Origin: Panorpa germanica | Taxonomy: Eukaryota; Arthropoda; Insecta; Mecoptera; Panorpidae | NCBI GenBank assembly: GCA_963678705.1 | Contig: OY783221.1 | Coordinates: forward strand, 12,648,001-12,712,000 | Direction of reading: 5' to 3' | DNA length: 64,000 nt | Part shown: in pieces, positions 45,404 to 57,715 of the stretch | Position numbering within the stretch: position 1 is the stretch's first letter | Layout: every line of letters starts with the position of its first letter | Position numbers and translations under genes: made by a program | The notes under the pieces: generated by a model | What the model saw: only the letters and a program-made list of their open reading frames with translations | Databases searched by the model: none | Told to the model about the DNA's origin: nothing

Positions 45404-46030
45404 TATAAATACATAAATAAATTCGCAACGTTTTAAAGCAAGTCAACAATTTCTCTGCAGTCAATGTCAAGGACAAAAGCCAGAACGTTGTACCACTGCA
45501 TAAATATTATCAATTCTTTAAAGATATGCAACGTACGAGTCTAGTAACGAGAACCGGTCAATCCTACTCCGACGATTTATTTCTTAAATATTGATTATTT
45601 AAATTTTAAAATATTAAAACCTTGATGAGAAAATCATGAAAGTATAAAAACTTAAAATTTATAATTATATATTTGCCTCGTTTGTTCTCAAACTACTACT
45701 CATAAGTGCTTCTCGCTTACTCATTCATAGATGTTAATCAATAACATTTCAATTTAATTATTTTAATGATAATTATTTATAAAAAAGTAATTTGTAAATT
45801 ATTTTAAGAAGTAATATATTACATAAAAACAATTTTTTATTTAATTAAAACTATCGACAATGAAATAGAGCCCATTACTGCACATGACCTCTAATTTATT
45901 TTTGAAAATTATAGTTTTCAATTATTTTTAGTAAGCTTTTAATATTTTAAATTATCGATATTTAATAGAATTCGATCTGTTCGATGATTTCAGTGTTTGG
46001 TTGTTATCAAGTTAAATTGATTACGTATAT
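45404..46030. other. Possible last untranslated exon, then intergenic
   Basis: The sequence after the acceptor-like tttcag at 45401 has no long frame (atataaatacataaataaat...). If spliced to the zinc-finger gene it would be non-coding 3' sequence. Otherwise plain AT-rich DNA. Confidence 0.3.
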
Positions 46031-46163
46031 TCATAAACATAAACTTATTAGGCAGCGGTGTGGTTCATATATATAAGCCTACAGCACCATAAAAACTGGC
46101 AGGATGTCGTCGGTGATAGGACTCAGCATCGCAAACAAGTCGTTACCAATAAAGAAATAAATG
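46031..46163 (+). mobile_element. SINE, headless copy
   Basis: It matches the body and tail of the SINE at 14505-14771: ggcagcggtgtggttcatat, ggtgataggactcag, atcgcaaaca. The pol III head is absent, as in 5'-truncated copies. Confidence 0.65.
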
Positions 46164-47497
46164 TTTATATAATGTATATTGGCGTTTTTGCTTTTTTAAA
46201 TATCCAAGAAGCCATTTATCTAACCATTAATTTAAGTCTTAAGAAGCCATTGGCCATCAAAAATTACTTTTCAATTTTCAGTAAATTTTTTCTATAGTTT
46301 TTAATTTTGAAAAATAAATTTCAATTGAATTTCAATAATGAATAATTGCATGTAATATGTTATGCTCAGTTACTTTGCAACATAATGATGCCGGCTATGA
46401 GGTCGATCTATTGAACTTAACGACATTTTTAGAAATAGAAAGCCAGCCATTACATGATTTATGATTATGACAAAATCTTTTGCAACAATGCATGCTTTGA
46501 ATCTTCCAACAATGCATAGAGCTAGGAGGAAGCCAGGGATGCAATAGAGAATATTTTGCAACAATTAATTTCACGATAAAGTAAATTAAAAATAATAATA
46601 TTAGTTAAATATTTTCACAAAGTTAAATGTCTGTTTAAAGTTCATTTAAAAATATACATCTCTTCGGTAAAATTATTTAAAAATATTATAATTTCTAAAG
46701 CTTATCAAATATTTAAAAAAACAATCCTGAATACCTAGTCCACCCCTGTCTTACATGCATTCCACCGTTCATCTCTCTATAATGCATATACTCTTATTGT
46801 TATTGTTCGCCTTGCTTTTCCCTACTTTCTCCATCTGTCTCACTCTTTCATACACAATATTATATATTGCTATCACATTCACACAAGGATGTTTACTTCT
46901 GTTGGTTCTTTCCCATGCTGAATCCATGTGAAATTCATCTGCTGTTGTCTCCAAGTAGCCATCATGCACTGTTGCTGCAGCCCTCTGGAGCCATCGTGGT
47001 CCTGCTGCCATTCTGGAGCCATCCTGGTGCCATCTTGGCACCGTAACAATACAATTATTATAACAGGGGGATGGTATAAACGCAGTAAAGCATAAATCTT
47101 ATCGAAATTAAAATCCTGTAAGGGATGAAACGATATATAGGAGAGGGGGGTTCTATTTCATTGTGTTTTTAAACTTGTTGCATTCGAAGCCCAAAAAAAT
47201 TTTATGTAGCAAATAATGTGTAATCTGAAAAGTTATGGTTAAATAATATATTAACTGCAAGATTTTTGAATTTATGATAATAAATATTTTTTAACATTCA
47301 GTGCTCTACAGTGAGACGTTAAATATACATTGTAAATGCCATAGCCGGTGCTCGTGACTCATAACGAGCATCGATAAAGCCCAGCGAAGATGTAGGGCTC
47401 ATCTCTAGTTAGATACTAAATATAAAAATAAGGACTCCACCTATACCAAAAAATGCAAATAAGTGTTCATGAGTTAAACTTGGCACCATATAAATAA
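46164..47497. other. Intergenic; short minisatellite
   Basis: At about 46985-47040 the unit ctggagccatc / tggtgccatc recurs three to four times (short degenerate tandem). No gene is supported. Confidence 0.4.
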
Positions 47498-47505
47498 GTT
47501 GTGCG

Positions 47506-47710
47506 CAGTGCCGCATTTGAAGGTGTGGAGGACCTGCGGCAACGAAGGAGCGGAGGCCCCTAATTATTTTCCAAATAAAAAAGAATAAATAAATATAAAA
47601 CGAACAATTTTTTCCGTCAAATCTTTCAAAATTTTATTGCTTGTGGGGGGCCCTTTCTTGTGGAGGCCCTGGGGCAGTAGCCCCTTCTGCCTACCTCAAA
47701 TTTGGGCCTG
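47506..47710. repeat. hAT-like MITE (205 bp)
   Basis: The left end cagtgccgcatttgaaggtg and the right end ctacctcaaatttgggcctg are imperfect inverted repeats (CAG...ATTTGA-GGT). The flanks gttgtgcg (47498-47505) and gttgtcgt (47711-47718) could be a decayed 8-bp duplication. GC-rich blocks near both ends resemble 26081-26372. Confidence 0.5.
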
Positions 47711-47792
47711 GTTGTCGTAGAAAGCGCGCAGTGCACACTAGTGCGACTAGCGCTTCGACTTGATTAAAATTTTGCTCAAGATAATACTTAAA

Positions 47793-48431
47793 AATGGGCT
47801 TGTGTCCTATGTCTTAATTTCTATAAAAGTGTACTATATATTGATAAAGTGGGTTACTAGAACCTCAAATGTCCAATTATTTTTTAATAACTCGTTATAT
47901 ATTAAGAGATATTAACAATTAAAAAAGTCATTTTGTCTCTTTAATTATTAAAGGGATTCAACGTTGTACACATTCCAAATGCATGTGACATCACAATCCT
48001 TGTGTAAAGTTACCAACCTTACAGCTCATAAAGCTCTGCTACATGTATTTATATATCAAAATATCAAATATTATTTACAGCTATTTCAAGGAACAATATA
48101 ATTTCAATATTATGTCTGTCTTAGCAGGGTTAAATAAAATAAAAACTTATTATTCTTTTACTTGACTTGATTATTTGACTACCAACAGCTACAGAACATT
48201 ACCACAGCACTGACCTACTCAACAAATAACTGACGTTAAAATGCATTTCACGTCATACAAATATGGCCGACCATTTCTAGCGCTAAAACTACAATTCAAA
48301 CTTTTAATTGCTATATCTCCGTCAATATTTAGATATTTAATAAAATAGACAGGCCATTACACATTTATTAACATCAATTTCAATCAACAATTGAAAAATC
48401 GACCACTAAAAAATGAGGACACAAGCCCATT
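47793..48431. repeat. Family A MITE (639 bp), whole
   Basis: It starts aatgggcttgtgtcctat and ends gaggacacaagcccatt. It is the reverse of the 28351-28988 copy over its whole length, with few differences. No coding frame. Confidence 0.8.
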
Positions 48432-49666
48432 ACAATAAAATAAAATAATTTTCAGAAAACAAGTTTGTAAAATTCGATGACGTCAAAAGTTTTACGCAAC
48501 GTTTCTCTATAAAATACCAATTTTTTAGAAATTTTGAATTAGTCGTTTTCGAATAATTTAAAAAATTAAATAGTTAAAAAACGTTGCAGAAAATAGATTA
48601 CATTTTATTTTTGTTTACAACTTTTTTATTATAAAAGTTACAACAAAAAGTTGTTAATAAAAGTTGTAGATAATGTTATTAGCTATAAAAAAGCCCTCTA
48701 CGAAATTTTTGTTGGAATTATCGTTTTCGAAGTAAACAACAAAATTGATTACACCTTTATTTTCATGATGATGGTCGAACGGGGTAAGCCCCAACCCGAA
48801 ATTTTGAAATGTTGAGACAAAAATTGCACGGTTTGATGAAAAGTAAAATGTAATATCCTTTGACCTCTAAAGAATCCTATTTCTTCGATTGTTCCAGAAA
48901 ACGTTCCTCTCTTTGAGAAGGTGCATTTTGTGGCTCCTTCTTTACGCCACTAATTAGAATCATTAGCAAAAATGTTATTCATTTCAAATCACACGTTTCC
49001 GTACAAATTTCCGTCATTAATTTGTTTAAATCTAGCAAGGTATTTTTAGTTTTAAATGAAAAGTCCCATTTTTATCACCCCCATTTTCTGCGGCTTATTG
49101 AAAACAGAATCAAACGGTTGTTCGACATTCGTCGTTCACAATCACACGAACAAATCAATTAGGGCACTAACTGTTGCTCAAGCTCAGGATCCCTCGAAAT
49201 GCCAACGCAAGCATAATAGCTATATCAAATGATACCAATTGAACAAAAAAAAAACACACGCTATGCTACGGTGCTCTGCTCTGTTCTGCTCTGTTCTATT
49301 CACTTGCCCCCCTTCACGATGTTCTCCTGTCTTCCTCTCATCGTAACCTATATCCGGTGTTCATCCATCATCGTGTCTGGGTGTCCAGGAGCCCGAGACT
49401 TCGACGACCCTCTGGTGCAATTGTTATCAAATCTGAACATTTAAAAAAAATACACGATCCGATGTGATTATGTTTAGAGACTAATCAACCTAAAAGCGGG
49501 CGCAGACTATCTCTCATAAATTGTACTATAAGTATGATTTATGTAGGTAAAATTTTATTTGTTGACATTTTTGGTAGTTATCCGAATAGTTTGCAAAGTT
49601 TTTATCAAATAATAATTTAACCATCAGCTTTTTATAGTGGGGTTTTCAGAACAATATATATGTTTT
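48432..49666. other. Intergenic, nothing recognised
   Basis: No gene. 48930-48955 (ctttacgccactaatt) may be another worn hAT-like MITE end. The rest is unassigned. Confidence 0.4.
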
Positions 49667-50494
49667 AATGGGCTTGTGTCCTCATTTTTTAGTGATCGAT
49701 TTTTCAATTGTTGGTTGAAGTTGATGTTAATAAATGTGTATTGGTGTGTCTGTTTCATTAAATATCTAAATATTGACGGAGATATAGCAATTAAAAGTTT
49801 GAATTGTAGTTTTAGCGCTAGAGATGGTCGGCCATATTTTTATAACCTGAAATGCATTTTAACGTCAGTTATTTCTTGAGTAGGTCAGTGCTGTGGTAAT
49901 GTTCTGTAGCTGTTGGTAGTCAAATAATCAAGTCAAGTCAATGAATAATAAGTTTTTCTTTTATTTAACCCTGTTAAGGCAGACATAATATTGAAATTTT
50001 ATTGTTTCTTGAAATAGCTGTAAATAATATTTGATATATAAATACATATAGCAGAGATTTATGATTGCCCAGTAAACATTTTGGAGTCACTTTGACATCA
50101 TATTAAAAATGCGTCATGATTTTTTTGTCATAAAAGAGTTCATTTATAGTTCAGTTTCTCACATTTTTTCATATAAAATGTCTACTTTATCGGCTACAGA
50201 TGGCGAAATTACTCCACCTGTCGGAATACAAATGAAGATAAAGTTGATGCGAACTATAATTGAAGTGAAATAGTGATACAAACGTCACTAAATAGGGCAC
50301 TTCACCAAATTGTTTACTGGGTGGTAACCTTACACCAGGATTGTGATGTCACATGCATTTGGAATGTTGTCCAACGTTGAATCCCTTTAATAATTAAAGA
50401 GACAAAATGACTTTTTTAATTGTTAATATCTCTTAACATATAAGGAGTTATTAAAAAATAATTGGACATTTGAGGTTCTAGTAACCCACTATAT
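49667..50494. repeat. Family A MITE, left part, host of nested insertions
   Basis: It starts aatgggcttgtgtcctcatt and follows the 28351-28988 copy. It is interrupted first by a family B MITE (50068-50321) and then by the LTR stack beginning at 50495. It resumes at 63776 with agtacacttttatagaaatt and fades at about 63805. Confidence 0.8.
50068..50321. repeat. Family B MITE (254 bp) inside a family A MITE
   Basis: It starts cccagtaaacattttggagt and ends caccaaattgtttactggg. It is the short form and is close to 23299-23549 in reverse order. The surrounding family A sequence resumes at tggtaacc, with about nine host bases missing or replaced at the joint. Confidence 0.8.
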
Positions 50495-50538
50495 TGTTGT
50501 AAGTAAGATTCGAGGGCGGATGTTACACCTGACATCAA

Positions 50539-51315
50539 TGTTGTAAAAAGAGGTCTGATGCTCGTTCTAGAAGGAGATTACTCAGCTTGCTAATACATCA
50601 CGCAGTGTTGCTAGTTTCTGGAAGTAGATTCTTCAGTTTGACGATCATCCACCTTCTTGAATTACTCACGTTGATAAGAATTAACTCTTTTAAGATGATT
50701 AATAGGATTCTTGTTTGACGGTGTATTGTTGCAATTTGAGAATACTTGAGCGGCCTAAAGTATAACCTCGTTGCAACATACGACGGTTGAACAATTAGTA
50801 TCTTTTAAATACTATTAATACAAACACTTTTATTAAAATATATCATTTATTCGTTGTAATATTATATCTGCGTACTTAATTACAATAGTATTTTATTGGA
50901 TTAATAAAGATGCCAGATATAAAACAAAATGTAATTCTAGTGTTATAATTTGATTAATAGTTAAGCGTGCTTACTGTAGTACACTTTGATGTTACAATTG
51001 GAGTATTGTACGAACGAAGTTACAATTAGTAAACACTTGGTTGAGACTCAGGAGAAGACTGACTTTCTGACTAGCGTGCAGATTAATATATAATGATTTA
51101 TTTCACATCACAATATGCCAATACTGAGTTACCAGCATTAAAACAATATAAAATCTCCACAGACCAGAGTCAATGTTTACAAGCGCTAAAAACAAATAAT
51201 TATTTATTACAATATTAATACTAAAATTAAAGATAACGTAATATAATTCTTATAAAATAAATAACATTTATATTAAAAATAGGAAGGATAAGTACGACTT
51301 ATGCGTACTTACAAC
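50539..51315 (-). repeat. 3' LTR of the outer element (777 bp)
   Basis: It ends on the right in acttacaaca (start of the LTR on the minus strand) and on the left in tgttgtaaaaag. TG...CA ends. The part 50821-51315 is identical by eye to the matching part of the outer 5' LTR. The part 50539-50810 (U5 side) is clearly diverged from it. It is followed to the left by a 44-bp extension up to the target duplication. Confidence 0.8.
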
Positions 51316-51590
51316 ACCCTTCAACCCTAAAAAAGGAACGCATATTAAACAAACATATGCGTTTCTTTCCAAGAAAAAGAAAAAGGAAGATAGGACGATG
51401 TCGTACTATCGCAACACCCCCTTCCAAAAAAAAGGGACACGTATAAAAACAAAATATACGAGTTACAATTCTGGAAAAAAAACAAAAAGAGAAGCAAAGT
51501 GTCGACAACGATTCTGATCCCATCGTATAGAGTTAACACTGCCTCACAAAACAATCATCCCTGACAAAATCCATCTTATTCGTCAAGGTT

Positions 51591-54131
51591 TTATTCATTG
51601 GTACAAAATCTCTTCAATCTATTCCTATTAACTACCGTATACTTTCTAGGTGAAAAAAAAGAATTGACCCTTCTATCAAAATTTAATTTAAATTTTGGTT
51701 TATTACTAGTAAATTTATTTGTAGCTAAATCAATCGTAGAAGAATATTCTGCACCACTAAATTGGTCTAGTATGTCATGTACGAGAGGCAAAGTATAAAC
51801 ATCACTTGTCGTCTGTTCATTAAGTTTACGATAGTCGATTACAACGCAAAATTGTTTGTTCCCCGACACATCTGCTTTTTTAGGTACCATTAACAGAGGT
51901 GCGTTAAACTGTGAGTCGCATTTTTCAATAATGTTGTTAGCCAACAGTTCTTGAATATGCTTCTCAACAATTTCTTTATGCGCATGAGATAATCTATGCG
52001 GCTTAATGTTTACAGGGTTAGGTGAGTCACTCAGTGCACTCGCACAAGATAACTTATCTACCGGGAAAAAAAATATGTTATTAAAATTATTACAGATTTC
52101 CATTAAATCTGTTAAGTATTTTGAATTAACATTTGAAAAATCTATATTATTAAATAAAAGATGTCGTAAGGATCTTTTAGGATCGTTAGGATTTCTTTTC
52201 AAAAAATGGTAAAAATTAAATTTATTTATTGGAATAATATCTGGTTTAAAATTGTCAAGTATTACATCTTTTGCTGAGGAATTAGTTATTGATATATAAA
52301 AAGTATTATTAACAGGATTAATTAATGCGTTGGCTAAAAAAACTTCAGGTAGCAATTCCTTGGCTACACAAACTCCTACCGTAGAACCCGACATAGGAAT
52401 TAATTTCCTAGTACGTGCTGGAACTATGATAATACTGTTTATGTTCAATAATGGGAATTCAAATATTTTGCCATGTTGTGAGAATTGTACGCTGTTTGTT
52501 TCCAAATTAATTACTGCTTTAAATGTACGTAAAATATCTAATCCTATGATTCCATCATGCTTAATGGGGAAATCCTCTGACACAACCTGAAAAGTATGTT
52601 TCGACCTAGAACTATCTAAAATTATAGAAGTTTTTAGTGAACCTAAAGTATAAGGCGTGCCTTCAGAGATTCCCTTTAATAACACTTTAGATGTACTATC
52701 TATTTTGATATTATTTTTTAAAATATTTTGTTTAATTAAAGAAATTTGAGAACCAGTGTCCAATAAAAATGATACAGTCTTTGCTTTGGCTGCGACTATT
52801 CTGAATTGAACAGTGTCAGCTGTTTGCTTGTCAATAACATTTTCATTGTTACAGTTAAAATTTGTTATATCATTGGTATTTTGTATTTCTTTAATCTCAA
52901 TATTTTTATTTAAACTATTAAATTTACGTAAATGGTGATTATAAAAAGAACGTGAATTTTGTTTTGTATTTTTAGTAAAAGATACTTGAGGACCATCAGA
53001 TTCAAGATGTCTCGATCTTTTACAATAAACAGAAGGTTTTGAAAATACCGTATCTCTCCTACAAATATTAATTTGCGCGACAGGATATACCGTATCCGCA
53101 TTTTCCTTCTTGATAAAACAATATTTCTCTAAATGACCATTTTTTTTACAATAGTTACAAAAAAAAGTTTTAAATTTTGTTTCGACTTCGTTAGCAAATT
53201 GTTCACTTGAAACTGGTTCACTACTAGAAATAGAATGACTTGAATCTGTTTTAAATTCAACATGCCTTCTTCTTTCTAGAGTGCGCCACCGTGTTTCAAG
53301 AAAATTCGTAAAATCATTTAGGGTTGGTAATTCAGAAGTATTTCTGTTTTCCCATTCCTTTAATGTGTTAAAATCTAACTTGGTCTTTAAAAAATGTATA
53401 AAAATAAAATCTGAATGATTAGAATATATTCCCAACTCGGTTAATGCTCTAATCGATTCATTAATTTCGTCTAAAAAATTTTTGATATTAGTTTCTGATT
53501 CTAAACGTATAACATTGTAGTTTATCAAATTGTTTAAATAGGTTTCAATAAGTGCTACCTTGTTATCATAACGTTTACAAAGGATGTTCCAAACAATTTC
53601 ATAATTATCGTTTGTTAAAGGATAATTCTTTATGAGTTTGAGTGGTTCTCCTGTCAAATTTAATTTTAAATAATGCATTTTTTCAATGTTTGATAGTTTG
53701 CTATTATTACGAATTAAATTTGTAAATAATTCCATGAAACTTTGCCAATTAGTATATTCTCCATCAAAAACGGTTAGTTGCATTGGACTTAAGTTCAGAT
53801 TTCTTATTGAATCTATGCTTTTTGAGTCGTCTACAATATGTGTATCATTCTCAAATGTTTGCTTATAATTCAACAAGTAAATAAGAGTGTCGTCATAAAT
53901 ACTTTCAACTTCCATAGACTTACTAACGATAGCCGTAGCTTCTTCATTTTTTAGAATTGGAAGCAGTGCTTCTACGATACTACTATATTTAACCCAAGCT
54001 TTATCTAAGTTTTTGATTTTTAATTCAACTATTGTTAAGGATGTTGATTGGACTTCTAAATTTTTTGAAAACTCATTAATTAGATTGATTGTATTCTCAA
54101 CTAATGTGAGGGAATGAACGTTCGGTGCCAT
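51591..54131 (-). pseudogene. gag with shortened pol of the outer element
   Basis: Fossil coding region of the outer LTR element. It starts MAPNVHSLTLVENT as in the inner element. Parts seen are a DUF1759-type gag, one CCHC zinc knuckle, a retropepsin-like region (LLDTGSQ) and the beginning of reverse transcriptase. Most of pol (the rest of RT, RNase H and integrase) is not present, so it cannot serve as an autonomous element. The first 235 or so residues are nearly identical to the inner copy and the rest is much less so. Confidence 0.85.
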
Positions 54132-54419
54132 TGTACTTAATTAAAGTTATATATAATATACAGACTAAAGATTATTTTGTACCAATAAACGACTCTCCGA
54201 AAAATAGGATTCTGACAAGGAAAAATTGTTAGCGAAAACAGTAACTCACAGGAAATTTCCGATGGGGCTCAGACACCGCAGTTGTAACAGGAAGGTAGTC
54301 TCTCTGATTGAACAGACTGCTATCTAACTGCTTCAGCTCTTTACTTCTCCTTTTCAAAATTCCCTCTCGTTCAAAAAAAGATGTTGTTCTAAAAAAATAT
54401 TAACATAATTTAGTATAAT

Positions 54420-54720
54420 TGCGGAAACAATTATAAAAAATATTATAGTAAATATGCAAAAGTATTGGATATAATACTATAAAAAAATTAATAGCTTCAA
54501 TGATGGACAAGGATGCTACAAAAAAATACTTGGATTATAGCAAATATTCAAAAGTATTGAATATAATACTAAAAAAAAATATCAATAGCCTCATTAACAA
54601 CGTTGCTACTAAAAAAATGCTTGGATTATAGTAAATATTCAAAAGTACTGAATATAATACTAAAAAAAATGATAGCCTCGTTAAAAATAATGCTATTAAT
54701 AAAAAAAATACAATTATCAA
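54420..54720 (-). repeat. Tandem repeats in the outer leader
   Basis: AT-rich units containing caaaagtattgaatataata are repeated three to four times. They match the 85-bp tandem units at 57090-57420 in the leader of the inner element, in reverse orientation. Confidence 0.65.
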
Positions 54721-55145
54721 TTTATAATAATAATTATATACAAAAAGAAAGATACTGTCTTATTATACTTAAAAAAAATTCTTTCGATTTTGATCTATAC
54801 ACAGCTGTGTGCAGTGTTCTGGAAACGATTAACATCGATTTAGATTATTCCATGTGTTCTAGAAGCATCCATCCATTCGCTGGGGGCAAAAGATTTCTTT
54901 TTTTTTTCTGGTTCAGCGGGCTGTAGTTTTGCATCCACCGGACTTGTAGAAAAATTATGTGAAATACAGATGAATTGACGTTCTATCTCGTACTCTTCGG
55001 CAATTTTTGGAAATAATCCATCGGCGTAGTGGCATCCAGATTAATTGATCTGCATCCAGGTGTAGAATATATAGAAAAAAATTTTGGGCGTACCTCTTGG
55101 ATATTTATGTGTAGGAATATCTCTTCGAGACCCCACCTGACACCA

Positions 55146-55870
55146 TTTGTAAAATTGTGTCGTATTGTCGTTCTGGAGGAGATTACTCAGCTTACTAGTA
55201 CATTCTGCAGGGATGCTAGCTTCTGGTAGTAGATTCTTCAGTTGACGACTTCCAACACCAATTACAGTAGTAATCGAATATCTTTCTTAAGATGATTAAT
55301 AAGGATTCTTGTTCAGACGGTGTATTGTTGCAATTAGAGAATACTTGAGCGGTCTAAAGTAACCTCGTTGCGACATGCGACGGTTGAACAATTAGTATCT
55401 TTTTATTACTATTAATACAAACACTTTTATTAAAATATATCATTTATTCGTTGTAATATTATATCTGCGTACTTAATTACAATAGTATTTTATTGGATTA
55501 ATAAAGATGCCAGATATAAAACAAAATGTAATTCTAGTGTTATAATTTGATTAATAGTTAAGCGTGCTTACTGTAGTACACTTTGATGTTACAATTGGAG
55601 TATTGTACGAACGAAGTTACAATTAGTAAACACTTGGTTGAGACTCAGGAGAAGACTGACTTTCTGACTAGCGTGCAGATTAATATATAATGATTTATTT
55701 CACATCACAATATGCCAATACTGAGTTACCAGCATTAAAACAATATAAAATCTCCACAGACCAGAGTCAATGTTTACAAGCGCTAAAAACAAATAATTAT
55801 TTATTACAATATTAATACTAAAATTAAAGATAACGTAATATAATTCTTATAAAATAAATAACATTTATAT
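55146..55870 (-). repeat. 5' LTR of the outer element, larger part
   Basis: The rest of this LTR is at 63729-63771, beyond the inner element, with ATAT (55867-55870 and 63725-63728) as the target duplication of that insertion. The U5/R side (about 55150-55455) is identical to the inner element's LTR in reverse. The U3 side matches the outer 3' LTR instead. Confidence 0.8.
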
Positions 55871-56644
55871 TGTTGTAAGTACGCATATGTCGCACTTACC
55901 TTTTATTTTTAATGATATTAAATGTTAATTATGTAATAGAATTATATTATGTAAACAGTTTTTGTATTAGTATTAAGATTGTAAAGAATAATTATTTAAG
56001 TTTAGCGCTTATAAATATTGTCTCTGGTTTGTGGAGATTAATATTGATTTAATGCTGGTAATTCAGTATTGGCGTTCTGTGATGTGAAATAAATTATTAT
56101 ATATTAAATTGCACAAGACGCTGAAAGCCAGTCTTCTCCTGAGTCTCAACCAAGTGTTTACTAATTGTACTTCGTTCGTACAATACTCCAATTGTAACAT
56201 CAAAGTATTCAATCGTGAGCACGTTTTAACTATTAATCAAATTATAACACTAAAGAATTACATTTTGTTTTATATCTGTCATCTTCGTTAATCTAATAAA
56301 ATACTATTGTAATTAAGTAAGCAGATATAATATTACAACGAATAAATGATATATTTTAATAAAAGTGTTTGTATTAATAGTAATAAAAAGATACTAATTG
56401 TTCAACCGTCGCATGTCGCAACGAGGTTACTTTAGACCGCTCAAGTATTCTCTAATTGCAACAATACACCGTCTGAACAAGAATCCTTATTAATCATCTT
56501 AAGAAAGATATTCGATTACTACTGTAATTGGTGTTGGAAGTCGTCAACTGAAGAATCTACTACCAGAAGCTAGCATCCCTGCAGAATGTACTAGTAAGCT
56601 GAGTAATCTCCTCCAGAACGACAATACGACACAATTTTACAACA
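55871..56644 (+). repeat. 5' LTR of the inner element (774 bp)
   Basis: TG...CA ends with the 6-bp inverted tips TGTTGT / ACAACA. Identical by eye to 62951-63724. A short open frame inside it (56109-56291) recurs in the other LTR and is not a gene. Confidence 0.9.
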
Positions 56645-57089
56645 TTGGTGTCAGGTGGGGTCTCGAAGAGATATTCCTACACATAAATATCCAAGAGGTA
56701 CGCCCAAAATTTTTTTCTATATATTCTACACCTGGATGCAGATCAATTATTCTGGATACCACTACGTCGATCGATTATTTCCAAGATTGCCGAAGAGTAC
56801 GAGATAGAACGTCAATTCATCTGTATTTCACATAATTTTTCTACAAGTCCGGTGGATGTAAAACAACAGCCCGCTGAACCAGAAAAAAAAAGAAATCTTT
56901 TGCCCCCAGCGAATGGATGGATGCTTCTAGAACAAATGGAATAATCTAAACTGATGTTAATCGTTTCCAGAACCCTGCACACAGCTGTACATAGATCAAA
57001 ATCGAAAGTTTTTTTTGTTAAGTATAATAAGACAGTATCTTTTTATCTTGTATACAATTATTATCATAAATTGATAATTGTATTTTTTT

Positions 57090-57420
57090 CTATTAGTAGC
57101 ATCCTTGTAATTCATTGAAGCTATTATTTTTTTAGTATTATATTCAATACTTTTGAATATTTGCTATAACCTATCTATTAGTAGCATCCTTGTAATTCAT
57201 TGAAGCTATTATTTTTTTAGTATTATATTCAATACTTTTGAATATTTGCTATAACCTATCTATTAGTAGCATCCTTGTAATTCATTGAAGCTATTATTTT
57301 TTAGTATTATATTCGATACTTTTGAATATTTGTTATAAAATAACAATTTTGTAGCATCATTGTTCAATATTTTTAGTATTATATCCAATACTTTTGAATA
57401 TCTACTATAATATTTCCTAT
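57090..57420 (+). repeat. 85-bp tandem repeats in the inner leader
   Basis: Units start ctattagtagcatccttg at 57090, 57175 and 57260, an exact 85-bp period, with a fourth worn unit to about 57420. Each carries tattcaatacttttgaatat, which is self-complementary. They lie between the primer site and the gag start. Confidence 0.8.
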
Positions 57421-57715
57421 AATTGTTTCTACAATTATATTAATTCATGTTTAATATTTTTAGAACATCTTTATGAACGAGAAAGAATTTTGAAAAGGAG
57501 AAGTAAAGAGCTGAAGCAGTTAGATAGCAGTCTGTTCAATCAGAGAGACTACCTTCCTGTTACAACTGCGGTGTCTGAGCCCCATCGGAAATTTCCAGTG
57601 AGTTACTGTTTTCGCTAGCAATTTTTCCTTGTCAGAATCCTATTCTTCGGAGAGTCGTTTATTGGTACAAAATAATCTTTAGTCTGTATATTATATATAA
57701 CTTTAATTAAGTACT

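Noticed and set aside
47285-47430. Second SINE family
   Set aside because: acgttaaat and a dyad (gctcgtgac...aacgagc) look SINE-like, but no second copy or pol III boxes were found.
56109-56291. 60-aa frame repeated at 63189-63371
   Set aside because: It lies in the LTRs and has no similarity to a known protein.
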